64,000 nt of DNA from Faecalicatena contorta (GCF_039521745.1 NZ_BAAACT010000204.1), one strand, 5' to 3'; shown: positions 18,741-27,696, counted from the stretch's first letter. Numbers and translations: made by a program. The notes: generated by a model from the sequence alone, not told the origin.

Positions 18741-19053
18741 TGGCGGGGCCCGAGACGGGGGAGGCGGATGGAAGTAGCTATTTGTATCGCGCATCATGTT
18801 AGAATGGACTTTAAAGCTTTTAGGTATGGGAGCTTTGGAATGTTTACGGATGATACTATGAAATTCAAACGCTTTTTCTATAATTTTCTTACACAATCAT
18901 AAGAACTTAGATAGATATTGGCCCCCTTGTTTGATATAATAATATACTATGGAGCATAGATAAACGAAGTTGTGTCTTCCTTACGGCATAATTCCGCCAT
19001 GCTGTGAAATAAGTTATACATAATAAACAAATTACAAAAAGGAAGCGATTGCA

Positions 19054-20427
19054 TTGCACAGTAATACATCTCAGGATGAAAAATACCGGATGATGACGGA
19101 GGCTCCCATCCCCGGATTGATTGGCCGGCTGGCTGTTCCAACGATTATCAGTATGCTGATTACCTCATTTTATAATATGGCCGATACATTTTTTGTCGGC
19201 CGGATCGGCACTAGTGCGACAGCGGCGGTAGGCGTAGCATTTCCACTCATGGCTGTAATTCAGGCGCTGGGCTTTTTTTGCGGACACGGGTCGGGGAATT
19301 CTATTTCCAGAAGGCTTGGTTCTAAAGATGCGGATGCCGCGGAGCAGCTGGCGGCCACGGGATTTTTCCTGGCTCTGTTCCTCGGTTTTGTAGTAATGGC
19401 ACTGGGACTGATTTTTCTGAAACCGCTCTGCATTGTACTTGGTTCTACGAAAACGATTCTGCCTTACACGGAGCAGTACCTTGGGATCATACTGATTGGC
19501 GCCCCCTATATGACTGCACAGCTTGTATTGAATAACCAGATCCGTTTTCAGGGAAATGCTTTTTATTCCATGGTCGGGATTACCATCGGGGCGGTCCTCA
19601 ATATCGCGTTGGATCCGCTTTTTATCTTTGTCTTTCACATGGGGATCTCGGGAGCCGCCATTGCCACGATACTCAGCCAGTTCGTCAGTTTTATTCTGCT
19701 GCTGGCCGGCATCCGGATCTCTGGCTGTATCCCCATCCGTTTCCGCAGCATCCGGTTCCGAAAAGAACGGCTGCGGGAGATCCTGGGCGGCGGGCTGCCG
19801 TCGCTTTTCCGGCAGGGACTGGGCAGTGTCGCTACCATGACGCTGAATATTGCCGCAAATCCCTATGGGGATGCCGCGATTGCCGCCATGTCCATTGTGA
19901 GCAGGATTACCATGTTTGCCAGTTCGGCTCTGATCGGGTTCGGACAGGGATTCCAGCCGGTCTGCGGATTTAACTATGGCGCTAAAAAATATGGCCGTGT
20001 CAGGGAAGCTTTCTGGTTCTGTGTGAAGGTCTCCACCGTGGCCCTGTTCATCCTGGCGGTCACCGGTGCGCTGCTGTCCGGCCATCTGGTCGGCATTTTC
20101 CGAAATGATACGGAAGTCATCCGGATCGGAACAACGGCGCTTCGGTTCCAATGCCTCACTTTTATACTGAACGGATGGATTATTATGAATAATATGATGA
20201 TGCAGACCATGGGGAAGACTGGATATGCTTCCGTACTTGCCTCCGCCCGGCAGGGACTTTTCTTCATACCGGCACTGCTGATTCTGCCCCGGCTCCTCGG
20301 CCTGTTTGGCATCCAGATGGCGCAGGCGGTGGCTGATGCATGTACCTTTGTCATCACAACAGTCTTGTACCGCATTGTGATGAAGCAGATGCGCGGTGAG
20401 GAATTAGTAAGCAAAACTGACCGTTAA
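19054..20427 (+). CDS. MATE-family exporter (second copy in window)
   Basis: 457 residues from TTG 19054, preceded by AAAGGAAG. The nearest ATG codons (codons 13 and 14) lack a ribosome site and would remove residues before the first helix. It has twelve predicted helices, with the MatE motif VPTIISMLITSFYNMADTFF followed by FVGRIG near the N-terminus and the repeat region SLFRQGLGSVATMTLN in the second half. It is diverged from the protein at 8079, so it is a paralogue rather than a recent duplicate. It probably exports drugs or metabolites. Confidence 0.93.
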   Translation: MHSNTSQDEKYRMMTEAPIPGLIGRLAVPTIISMLITSFYNMADTFFVGRIGTSATAAVGVAFPLMAVIQALGFFCGHGSGNSISRRLGSKDADAAEQLAATGFFLALFLGFVVMALGLIFLKPLCIVLGSTKTILPYTEQYLGIILIGAPYMTAQLVLNNQIRFQGNAFYSMVGITIGAVLNIALDPLFIFVFHMGISGAAIATILSQFVSFILLLAGIRISGCIPIRFRSIRFRKERLREILGGGLPSLFRQGLGSVATMTLNIAANPYGDAAIAAMSIVSRITMFASSALIGFGQGFQPVCGFNYGAKKYGRVREAFWFCVKVSTVALFILAVTGALLSGHLVGIFRNDTEVIRIGTTALRFQCLTFILNGWIIMNNMMMQTMGKTGYASVLASARQGLFFIPALLILPRLLGLFGIQMAQAVADACTFVITTVLYRIVMKQMRGEELVSKTDR

Positions 20428-20519
20428 TAACAGCAAGTTAATGATTATTCGAGGTACTCGCCTGAATACATCAATTCTTCGAGATATTTTATATGCTTCT
20501 GAGAAAGGAGGAACTGCTT

Positions 20520-20558
20520 ATGATACTCTGCATTGACAGAACTCCATGCAAGGTCTGA
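20520..20558 (+). CDS. Putative 12-residue leader peptide upstream of MFS exporter
   Basis: ATG at 20520 with an excellent AGAAAGGAGG site eight bases upstream encodes MILCIDRTPCKV and a TGA stop. The 3' part of this tiny frame forms one arm of a hairpin (CTCCATGCA 20542-20550 with TGCATGGAG 20571-20579). A terminator-like hairpin follows and then the MFS gene at 20719. The arrangement resembles leader peptides that control macrolide and other ribosome-targeting antibiotic resistance genes through ribosome stalling. No homologous peptide was recognised. Confidence 0.6.
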   Translation: MILCIDRTPCKV

Positions 20559-20651
20559 TACGGACGAAACTGCATGGAGATAAGAATAGGAAGCGTTTCA
20601 TCTCTGCACTGTTTGACTGATGTACTGGTGCAGCAGCGCTTGACTATTTTT
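20542..20651 (+). promoter_or_regulatory. Predicted attenuator ahead of MFS exporter
   Basis: Two consecutive hairpins are present. The first is CTCCATGCA/TGCATGGAG (9 pairs, 20542-20579) and overlaps the leader peptide codons. The second, 20591-20641, combines AAGCG/CGCTT and CTGCAC/GTGCAG and is followed by CTATTTTT, so it looks like an intrinsic terminator inside the 5' untranslated region. A ribosome stalled on the leader would change the folding of the first hairpin. Whether an antiterminator forms has not been computed. Confidence 0.55.
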
Positions 20652-20718
20652 CGTCCAACCGGACTTTGCATTTTTAATATGACGATTTCAGTGAATTATT
20701 AAAAAGGAGCAAAGTCAA

Positions 20719-22014
20719 ATGAAAAACTTAAAAAAATTATTTCAGGGATTACACTCATTCATCCTTCTGTGGGCAACCCAGTCATTTTCAGAACTGGGGA
20801 GTTCCATGACCAGTTATGCGCTTGTTATCTGGGCTTACCAGCAGACCGGGTCCGCACTTACATCCGCTCTGCTGACGGTGTGTTCTTATGCCCCCTACGT
20901 ACTGCTGAGCATCTTTGCAGGCGCTTTGAGCGACAGATGGGATAAAAAGCGCACCATGCTGGTATGTGACAGTCTCGCAGCCGCCAGTACCTTACTTGTA
21001 TTCTTTCTGCTTGGGACGGGGCGCCTGGAAATCTGGCACCTGTATCTGATCAATGGTTTTAACGGATTGATGAACACCATCCAGCAGCCTTCCTCGGACG
21101 TAGCGGTCAGTCTGCTCACGCCAAAGGAACAATATCAGCGGGCCGGGGGGATGCGTTCATTCTCCAATTCCCTGATCATAATCCTGTCCCCGGTCATTGC
21201 CACCGCCATTTTTTCGCTTTTTGGAATGACGGCTGTTATTGCCTTTGATTTTCTGACGTTCGGGACTGCTTTTATTACACTGGCATTTTTTATTCATATT
21301 CCTGCCGTTAAAGTATCCGCCGGGAAAACGCAGGAATCAGTCCTGAAAGCCGCGGGGAAAGGACTTCAATATCTGGCCCGGAATCAAGGGATCTTTTACC
21401 TGATTCTTTTTCTTTCAGCCATCAACCTGACCGCCTCCATGTACAACGCGGCGCTCCCGGCAATGCTTTTGTCACGTAATGGGGGAAGCGAGGCCGCCCT
21501 TGGGCTGGTCAATGCCTGCTCCGGAATTGCAAACGTAGCGGGAAGCCTGATTGCTTCTTTTGCTTCGAAACCCAAAAGCCGGGTAAGGGTGATTACCAAT
21601 TCTCTGCTTTTTTCCATGAGCACAGAGAATTTTTTGCTGGCACTGGGACACAGTACACCCGTATGGTGCCTGGGCGCACTGCTTGGATGGCTGTTCATCC
21701 CGATTATGAATACGAATATGGACGTACTGCTTCGCACCCACATCCCTGTGGAGCTCCAGGGACGGGTCTATGCCATCCGCAATACCTTTCAGTTCTTTAC
21801 CATTCCGATTGGATATTTTCTGGGGGGGATCTGCGTAGATAAGGTGTTTGAACCATACATGAGCCAGAAGGCGGCTGACAGCCTGTCGGGGCTTTTATTC
21901 GGCACCGGTAAGGGAAGCGGCGCCGCAATGCTGTTTTTAATACTGGGATTTATCGGTGTGATAACCTGTCTGATATTTCGGAAAAACAAACACATCTGGG
22001 CGCTTGAAGAATAG
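20719..22014 (+). CDS. MFS exporter, Mef-like (DHA3 type)
   Basis: 431 residues, ATG 20719 with AAAGGAG nine bases before it. Twelve membrane helices are visible, with the loop 2-3 motif GALSDRWDKKRTML typical of major facilitator drug exporters. The overall layout, with an early LLWATQSFSELGSSM segment, resembles the Mef/TetV-like DHA3 group. A leader peptide and terminator-like hairpin precede it, which suggests control by a translation-targeting compound. A strong terminator follows at 22039-22078. The substrate is unknown; macrolides are a reasoned guess only. Confidence 0.88.
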   Translation: MKNLKKLFQGLHSFILLWATQSFSELGSSMTSYALVIWAYQQTGSALTSALLTVCSYAPYVLLSIFAGALSDRWDKKRTMLVCDSLAAASTLLVFFLLGTGRLEIWHLYLINGFNGLMNTIQQPSSDVAVSLLTPKEQYQRAGGMRSFSNSLIIILSPVIATAIFSLFGMTAVIAFDFLTFGTAFITLAFFIHIPAVKVSAGKTQESVLKAAGKGLQYLARNQGIFYLILFLSAINLTASMYNAALPAMLLSRNGGSEAALGLVNACSGIANVAGSLIASFASKPKSRVRVITNSLLFSMSTENFLLALGHSTPVWCLGALLGWLFIPIMNTNMDVLLRTHIPVELQGRVYAIRNTFQFFTIPIGYFLGGICVDKVFEPYMSQKAADSLSGLLFGTGKGSGAAMLFLILGFIGVITCLIFRKNKHIWALEE

Positions 22015-22038
22015 CCAGACGTGCAGATTTTAAATTAG

Positions 22039-22078
22039 AAAATGCCTCTTCTGATTCAGCATCAGGGAGAGGCATTTT
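22039..22078 (+). terminator. Rho-independent terminator after MFS gene
   Basis: AAAATGCCTCT and AGAGGCATTTT form a perfect 11-base stem ending in TTTT, 24 bases after the MFS stop. Confidence 0.9.
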
Positions 22079-22148
22079 CCACTTCGTCATCGTTCGTACG
22101 TCCGCCGGATAACGTAAAAGGCTTTTCCAGGAAGTACCTGTTTGTTAA

Positions 22149-22445
22149 TCAGACAGACCTGCAGCCTTCTACCGTAATTTGCGGCATCTGGAAATAAGTC
22201 GTAAAGCCGAGCTTCAGGATATCCCCAAACTCTATTTGCTCAGGCGGCAGATAAACATGTCCCAATTCACTGGGTACCTTTTTGTATCCATTTTCTTCAA
22301 GTTTCTCATCCTTGCCGGCAAACCTTGCCAGCACCTCCACATAGGAGCCGCCTCATGTGCTGCACGCGCCAAGGAACAGCACGAGGTCTTTCTGACCCTT
22401 TTCGTTCATGTATTCTTTCAGATTATTACTCATTATAACCTTCAT
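22149..22445 (-). CDS. HesB-like CC/Se-motif small protein with in-frame TGA (probable selenoprotein)
   Basis: The minus strand from ATG 22445 (GGAGG seven bases upstream) reads 30 codons to a TGA at 22355-22353 and then continues open for 67 more codons. The junction reads GACST-(TGA)-GGSYVEV. The cysteine three residues before the TGA and the following GGSYVE match the HesB-like family in which this site is cysteine or selenocysteine. Without readthrough the product is only 30 residues. A possible hairpin (AGCAC...GTGCT with inner CTCC/GGAG) brackets the TGA, as a bacterial SECIS would, although the TGA-to-loop distance is short. The selenocysteine machinery is not in the window, so a plain nonsense mutation remains possible. 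Confidence 0.75.
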
Positions 22446-22518
22446 AACATGACCTCCTTTTCTTTAATATTATTATTATACACCATCTGTCTGGAAAAAT
22501 CTGTGATTAAGTCACATA

Positions 22519-22537
22519 AAAGGGGTCTGACCCCTTT
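22519..22537. repeat. Short palindrome AAAGGGGTC-T-GACCCCTTT
   Basis: Nine-base perfect arms around a single T lie between the DUF2461 stop and the start of the HesB-like gene. GGGGTC/GACCCC palindromes of this sort occur next to REP-type elements in many bacteria. Here there is only one copy and no transposase nearby, so no role is assigned. Confidence 0.4.
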
Positions 22538-22564
22538 GCCCACCGTTTTCAGAATATTCTGAAT

Positions 22565-23251
22565 TTATCTCTGGGGCATTTTGAATTCTTTCAGCGCCTG
22601 ATTTAAATATTCATTGAATGGAGCCATAAGCCGAAATCGTTCAGCCGCAAACTGGATGAAAGTATCCTTGTTCTCCAGTCTCTCATCATTAAAGTTGTCT
22701 TCAATATACCAGCTTTTGTTTTTTAAGTACTGCGCCATAGGGTGTTCGGCGTTGTACCCTTTTGGGACGTTTTTTAACGCGCTGCCTTTGATTGCAAAAC
22801 CCGCCTTGCTGTCTTTGAATTGAGGGGATTCCACGATCTCCTGCAGCTCTGCTCCGTGGCCGTTTATATAGTCTCTTACCATGGCTGTGGCATCCCGGAA
22901 CATGTCAGCAAATAATCCACCCCCTAGAAATGATCGATCTCCCGGACGGATACACAGAAAATATCCAACCGGCACGGGCAGCTTGCCGGCAGGGGATATA
23001 TGACATCGGAAGGCCGGATTGTACGGGGACTTGTCATTGCTGAACCTGGTGTCCCTCATCAGCTTAAATGTAAGTTCCTTGGGCCGGAAGTTCAGGATTC
23101 TGGGATCGTCTTTGCCAAGCTCTGCCATCAATCCGGCGATGATCTCTTCAAACTCCCCGAACGCCTCCTGGTACTCCGCCTTATGGGAATGAAACCACTC
23201 GCGGTTATTGTTCTGTTCTAATTCACTAAGATAAGTAATTATTTTTGACAT
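22565..23251 (-). CDS. DUF2461 family protein
   Basis: 228 residues. The N-terminal NNREWFHSHKAEYQEA, the central RPKELTFKLMRDTRFSNDKSPYN-type segment (RDTRFSNDKSPYNP) and the later PKGYNAEHPMAQYLKNKSW are diagnostic of the DUF2461/TIGR02453 family. The family is widespread but has no established biochemical role. The sigma factor gene ends 10 bases upstream, so the two are probably transcribed together, though a functional link is not evident. Confidence 0.9.
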   Translation of the reverse strand: MSKIITYLSELEQNNNREWFHSHKAEYQEAFGEFEEIIAGLMAELGKDDPRILNFRPKELTFKLMRDTRFSNDKSPYNPAFRCHISPAGKLPVPVGYFLCIRPGDRSFLGGGLFADMFRDATAMVRDYINGHGAELQEIVESPQFKDSKAGFAIKGSALKNVPKGYNAEHPMAQYLKNKSWYIEDNFNDERLENKDTFIQFAAERFRLMAPFNEYLNQALKEFKMPQR

Positions 23252-23261
23252 GGTGCGCCTC

Positions 23262-24110
23262 CTAATATTCCTGAATCTTTTTCATCTGAGAAGAATTCAA
23301 TACCATTACCATTCTTTCCTTTATCGTCTCCGGGGTCTGGTACATCGGAAGTTCGTCAAATACAAGCGAAAGCTCGTCCAGCTTTTCCATCTCGTCCTTG
23401 TACTCTTCCAGCACCTTGTCTTCAAGGGGATGGAGCTTGAGATACTCCAGGCGCTCCGGGCTGATTCTCTTCTGCCGGACCGCATATTCCACCCGTTTCC
23501 TGCAGGTGCACATTCCCACGCCGGACAGCCCGCAGTATTCTGCAAGAAATGCGGCTACCTTCCCGCGGATTCTGGAAAGTTTCTGCCGGAAATTCTCTGG
23601 AGACATCTGCAGGATCTCCCCCGCAGTACGACTGTTGATTCGAAACATTGTGCCCAGAATAAAGATACATCTGCTTTCTGCATCGAGACACTGCAGCATC
23701 ACATTGGTACAGGACAATTTCAATTCCTCCGCCAGCTGCTGCCTGCTCTCCTCCTCAATCAACCCCTCCGTCTCATCCAAAACCGCGTATTTGATATCAT
23801 TTCCATAAAATTCAAAATCCAGCGGCTGATGCGCAAACATGGACTTTTTATAATTCAGCAGATAATTCACAGCGATCCGGTACACCCATATTTGAAAATC
23901 GCTTTCCCTCCGAAATGTCCCCAGATTCGTCATAACACGTACCAGTATCTCCTGGGCTGCATCTTCCGCATCCGGGATTGTCCCCAACATCCTCAGAGAC
24001 AGATTAAATACCATATCCTGAATTCCGGCCAGAAGTTCCTCCAGCGCATCTGCATTCCCACCGACTGCAGATTCTATAAGCGCATTTTTGTTATCGTTTG
24101 CTTCCTTCAT
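23262..24110 (-). CDS. Sigma-70 family (ECF-like) RNA polymerase sigma factor with C-terminal extension
   Basis: 282 residues from ATG 24110. Region 2 is visible as IPDAEDAAQEILVRVMTNL with FRRESDFQIWVYRIAVN; region 4 is around RCIFILGTMFRINSRTAGEI. About 100 further residues follow with the cysteine pair CTCRKR and a charged tail, longer than ordinary ECF factors. No anti-sigma gene is adjacent, so the tail may take a regulatory role, as in some ECF groups. The downstream neighbour is the DUF2461 gene. Confidence 0.85.
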   Translation of the reverse strand: MKEANDNKNALIESAVGGNADALEELLAGIQDMVFNLSLRMLGTIPDAEDAAQEILVRVMTNLGTFRRESDFQIWVYRIAVNYLLNYKKSMFAHQPLDFEFYGNDIKYAVLDETEGLIEEESRQQLAEELKLSCTNVMLQCLDAESRCIFILGTMFRINSRTAGEILQMSPENFRQKLSRIRGKVAAFLAEYCGLSGVGMCTCRKRVEYAVRQKRISPERLEYLKLHPLEDKVLEEYKDEMEKLDELSLVFDELPMYQTPETIKERMVMVLNSSQMKKIQEY

Positions 24111-24323
24111 CTTATCCTTCTCCTAACTGTGTATTTTTTCTTACTCTAAATTAGACACCAATCGCTCCATGGTGTGACAGATATTCTCAAACTTTTAGCA
24201 TAATAAATATATTATAACATCTTTCATGAATTCATCTTCCGTACCCCATTTGTATTTTGGTTATTTACACACGATCCATTCCCTGCACTTCTTAATAATA
24301 ATCAAGACAGCAGCAATTCCACT

Positions 24324-24542
24324 CTATCTATCATCAAATGTCTTTATATAAATCTGGGAATCTCTTCTTTTTTTTATTTCTTCAGACTCTTTTTCTTCTT
24401 CATCAAGTTCTTGAACCTGCGCATCACCTGTACCTGAAAGAGCTTCAAGCATCTTGGCTATCTCATTCATGGCTATGGGACCTGAACCCAAGGACAGGAT
24501 CACCATTAGGGTGATAAAAAACTTATATATCTTTTTCTTCAT
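24324..24542 (-). CDS. Small secreted or membrane-anchored acidic protein, unknown
   Basis: 72 residues, ATG 24542 with a strong GGAGGAATATA site. Residues 1-25 form a signal-like or anchoring segment (KKKIYKFFITLMVILSLGS). The rest is highly charged, with an ELDEEEKESEEIKKRRD stretch. No family was recognised. It follows another small membrane protein gene 193 bases upstream on the same strand, and the two could form a small operon. Confidence 0.6.
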   Translation of the reverse strand: MKKKIYKFFITLMVILSLGSGPIAMNEIAKMLEALSGTGDAQVQELDEEEKESEEIKKRRDSQIYIKTFDDR

Positions 24543-24735
24543 TATATTCCTCCAATCCGATCTCTGCTTCGCTCTAATAATAGGTATGCGGTTTATACCC
24601 GCTATCTATTTGCATACAAAAAAGAAGCCATTGTCTGATTCTATAAATGACTTATAACCACCAGCACACTTGCAATAAAGGATTCGTATGGTCGTATATA
24701 TTTATGCTTTGGCCATGATTTGGGAAGGAATTGAT

Positions 24736-25149
24736 TCAATTGTCCAGACGTACCTTATGATTAATTAATGTCCATTTATCAGGCAATAATGTAAATAGGG
24801 TCAAAAAGAAAAAAAGAAAAACTATAATAAGAAAAAGAAGCAGGCCCATTGCTTTCGGGATAGCTGTAATCATGAGTATTGAGCATCTATTCTTTGTTAT
24901 AGTTTCATTACTAGAATTATTTTTGTTCAAAAATAAAGTCCTAAAACAGGCAGTATTATTACCGTCTTCATTGGTAACGATACTTTCCGAAATTTTCCAC
25001 GTCTCAGAAACAGTTGTCTTATCTAATAGTTCATATAGATTGTAAGCACTACAAAAAAGCGCATTCACAGTTATGCACACAGCAAAAAGAAACATGATGA
25101 AAAAGACTCTAATACAAGATAGCTGATTTTTCTTTATATTTATTTCCAT
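24736..25149 (-). CDS. Small two-helix membrane protein, unknown
   Basis: 137 residues from ATG 25149 (AAGGGA six to seven bases upstream); an upstream in-frame ATG at 25218 has no ribosome site. One helix lies near residues 12-35 and one near 100-125 (GLLLFLIIVFLFFFLTLFTL), enclosing about 60 residues with two or three cysteines and possible N-rich loops. It has low GC compared with the neighbours. It is not recognised as any family. With the following 72-residue protein it may form a pair acting at the cell surface. Confidence 0.6.
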   Translation of the reverse strand: MEINIKKNQLSCIRVFFIMFLFAVCITVNALFCSAYNLYELLDKTTVSETWKISESIVTNEDGNNTACFRTLFLNKNNSSNETITKNRCSILMITAIPKAMGLLLFLIIVFLFFFLTLFTLLPDKWTLINHKVRLDN

Positions 25150-25372
25150 TACAGTTCCCTTCTTAGCTGCCGCTGCGACTAATGTGGTTAACTTAAGCTG
25201 CATTGCTTTTGATTCCATATCTTGAAATGTTGGAAAATTTCACTTTATTTAATTATACCAGAGTAAAAAGAAAAAATGAAGCGCTGTATATTTATACTAC
25301 GAATAGACATGGCCCTAGACATTGCGTTCTGAACAGTAGCCTTGTTATTATAAAAGACTTAGTCTACTGTAT

Positions 25373-25400
25373 GAACAGTTCCGGCAGCCCCGAACTGTTC
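25373..25400. repeat. Palindromic repeat, copy 3 (GAACAGTTC-10-GAACTGTTC)
   Basis: Nine-base perfect arms with a 10-base loop, sharing the AACAGTTC/GAACTGTT core and a GGC...C loop pattern with the copies at 7974 and 28466. It lies upstream of the thrS promoter, so it is not part of the T-box leader. Confidence 0.7.
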
Positions 25401-25438
25401 AGCCAGCTATGGCCTAATATCCACACGACCGCTCCCCC

Positions 25439-25466
25439 TTGACTTTTCATTAAGAAATGATATACT
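25439..25466 (+). promoter_or_regulatory. Promoter of T-box-thrS
   Basis: TTGACT (25439-25444) and TATACT (25461-25466, within TGATATACT) are separated by 16 bases. The predicted start near 25473 fits the beginning of the T-box leader. Confidence 0.7.
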
Positions 25467-25472
25467 AAAAAA

Positions 25473-25734
25473 CAGGTTTATCAATACCGTTAACGCGAAG
25501 ACAGGAAGAGTAAGCTGAACAGCCACAAATAGAAAAATGCATCAGCTGAAAGTCCATTTCATGGGACATCATCCGAAAACCACCCTGGAGCGGCTTTAAT
25601 ACAGTCCGGCCGACACCGTTACCGTCTAATGAATGGCACTTGCAAAAAGGGTGGAACCGCGGTATCATAGTCTATCGTCCCTGAACAGTTTTCAGATTGT
25701 TCAGGGACTTTATTTTTTAAGGAGGAGAAAACAA
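25473..25734 (+). promoter_or_regulatory. T-box riboswitch (tRNA-Thr sensing) upstream of thrS
   Basis: The leader ends with the T-box core GGTGGAACCGCG (25650-25661) followed by a terminator hairpin, GTCCCTGAACA/TGTTCAGGGAC (about 25678-25710) with a TTTATTTTTT tail, and then the thrS ribosome site. A GA-rich internal segment (GGAAGAGTAAG) near 25500 fits stem I. Uncharged tRNA pairing with the T-box should favour the antiterminator and allow thrS transcription. An ACC threonine codon in AAAACCACCCTGG near 25578 is a candidate specifier, read by eye only. Confidence 0.9.
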
Positions 25735-27696
25735 ATGAAAGTTACACTGAAAGATGGATCTGTAAAAGAATACCCTGAAAGCAAATCCGTCATTGATATT
25801 GCTTTTGATATCAGTGAGGGGCTGGCAAGAGCGGCATGTGCGGGAGAAGTGGACGGAGAGGTCGTTGACCTCAGAACAGTTATTGAAAATGACTGCACTT
25901 TGAATATCCTGACCGCCCGTGATGAGGCAGGGCTCCGGGTTGTGCGCCACACCTGCTCCCACGTATTGGCCGAGGCCGTAAAAAATCTATATCCAGATGC
26001 AAAGCTGGCAATCGGGCCTGCAATCGACACGGGATATTATTATGATTTTGATTCTGCGCCGTTCTCCAGGGAAGATCTGGATAAAATAGAAAAAGAAATG
26101 AAGAAAATCATTAAAAAGGGCGCCAAATTGGAGCGTTTTACACTTCCAAGAGAGGAAGCCATCTCTTTTATGGAAGAAAAAGGTGAGCCGTATAAGGCAG
26201 AACTGATCCGTGATCTCCCTGAAGATTCCACCATCTCATTCTACAGACAGGGAGAGTTTGTGGATCTGTGCGCAGGCCCGCACCTGATGAGCACAAAGGG
26301 AATCAAAGCATTTAAACTGACTTCCTCTTCCGGTGCATACTGGAGAGGCGACTCCAATAAAGCCATGCTGCAGAGGATCTATGGGAGCGCTTTTGCCACA
26401 AAGGACGAGCTGAACGAGTATCTTCAGTACCTGGAGGAAGTGAAAAAACGCGATCACAACAAGCTGGGCCGCGAGATGGAGCTGTTTACGACAGTAGATG
26501 TCATCGGCCAGGGACTCCCCCTGCTGATGCCAAAGGGCGCTAAAATCATCCAGACACTCCAGAGATGGATTGAGGATGAGGAGGACAATAACTGGGGCTA
26601 TATCCGCACAAAGACGCCGTTGATGGCCAAAAGCGACCTGTACCAGATTTCCGGTCATTGGGACCACTATAAAGACGGCATGTTCGTGCTTGGAGATGAG
26701 GAGAAGGATAAGGAAGTCTTTGCCCTGAGACCCATGACCTGCCCGTTCCAGTACTATGTATACAAGGCGAGCCAGAAGTCCTACCGCGACCTTCCGCTCC
26801 GCTACAGTGAGACCTCGACCCTGTTCCGCAATGAGGAGTCCGGGGAGATGCACGGCCTGACCCGTGTCCGCCAGTTCACAATCTCCGAGGGGCATCTGAT
26901 CGTCCGCCCGGACCAGATGGTAGAAGAATTTAAGGGCTGCCTGGCCCTGGCTAAACAATGCCTGACCACCCTGGGCCTTCAGGATGACGTCACTTACCAC
27001 CTGTCCAAATGGGATCCGAATAACACGGAAAAATACATTGGAGATGCAAAAGTCTGGGAAGAAACCGAGGGCCACATCCGCAATATCCTGACCGAGCTGG
27101 ACGTACCATTCGTGGAGGATGAGGGGGAGGCCGCATTCTACGGCCCCAAAGTCGATATTAATGCCAAAAATGTATACGGCAAGGAAGATACCATGATCAC
27201 AATCCAGTGGGATGCACTGCTTGCCGAACAGTTTGATATGTACTACATTGACCAGAACGGCGATAAAGTACGCCCCTATATCATCCACAGAACCTCCATC
27301 GGCTGCTACGAAAGGACCCTCGCCTGGCTGATCGAAAAATATGCCGGCATGTTCCCTACCTGGCTTTGCCCGGAACAGGTTCGTATCCTCCCTGTTTCCG
27401 ATAAATACCTTGATTATGCAGGCAAAGTGGAGAAGGAGCTGAAGGCAAATCATATCCTCGCCACGGTTGACGGACGTTCCGAAAAGATCGGGTACAAAAT
27501 CCGTGAGGCAAGGCTTGCCAAGATCCCTTATATGCTGATTGTCGGGGAAAAGGAAGAAGCGGAAGGCACCGTATCCGTAAGAAGCCGTTTCCTTGGAGAT
27601 GAAGGCGCGAAAGGCCTTTCGGAATTTATCGACGCAGTCTGCCGGGAAATCAGAACAAAAGAAATCCGTAAAATTGAAGTGCAGGAACAGAAATAA
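25735..27696 (+). CDS. thrS: Threonine-tRNA ligase
   Basis: 653 residues from ATG 25735 with AAGGAGGAG upstream; the frame is also open further upstream through the leader, but that part is the T-box. Domains run in order: TGS (1-62), the editing domain with HTCSHVLAEAVK and the CAGPH motif, the class II catalytic core with motif 2 (LRYSETSTLFRNEESG) and the zinc ligand in RPMTCPFQ, motif 3 (HRTSIGCYERTLAWLIE) and the anticodon-binding domain. Length is usual for the family. It charges tRNA-Thr and is controlled by the preceding T-box. Confidence 0.98.
   Translation: MKVTLKDGSVKEYPESKSVIDIAFDISEGLARAACAGEVDGEVVDLRTVIENDCTLNILTARDEAGLRVVRHTCSHVLAEAVKNLYPDAKLAIGPAIDTGYYYDFDSAPFSREDLDKIEKEMKKIIKKGAKLERFTLPREEAISFMEEKGEPYKAELIRDLPEDSTISFYRQGEFVDLCAGPHLMSTKGIKAFKLTSSSGAYWRGDSNKAMLQRIYGSAFATKDELNEYLQYLEEVKKRDHNKLGREMELFTTVDVIGQGLPLLMPKGAKIIQTLQRWIEDEEDNNWGYIRTKTPLMAKSDLYQISGHWDHYKDGMFVLGDEEKDKEVFALRPMTCPFQYYVYKASQKSYRDLPLRYSETSTLFRNEESGEMHGLTRVRQFTISEGHLIVRPDQMVEEFKGCLALAKQCLTTLGLQDDVTYHLSKWDPNNTEKYIGDAKVWEETEGHIRNILTELDVPFVEDEGEAAFYGPKVDINAKNVYGKEDTMITIQWDALLAEQFDMYYIDQNGDKVRPYIIHRTSIGCYERTLAWLIEKYAGMFPTWLCPEQVRILPVSDKYLDYAGKVEKELKANHILATVDGRSEKIGYKIREARLAKIPYMLIVGEKEEAEGTVSVRSRFLGDEGAKGLSEFIDAVCREIRTKEIRKIEVQEQK

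Noticed and set aside
19165..20151. 328-codon minus-strand frame within the second MATE gene
   Set aside because: Highly charged low-complexity product caused by the codon pattern of a membrane protein gene on the other strand.
26236..27453. 405-codon minus-strand frame opposite thrS
   Set aside because: thrS on the plus strand is complete and unmistakable; the opposite frame has no site or recognisable domain.
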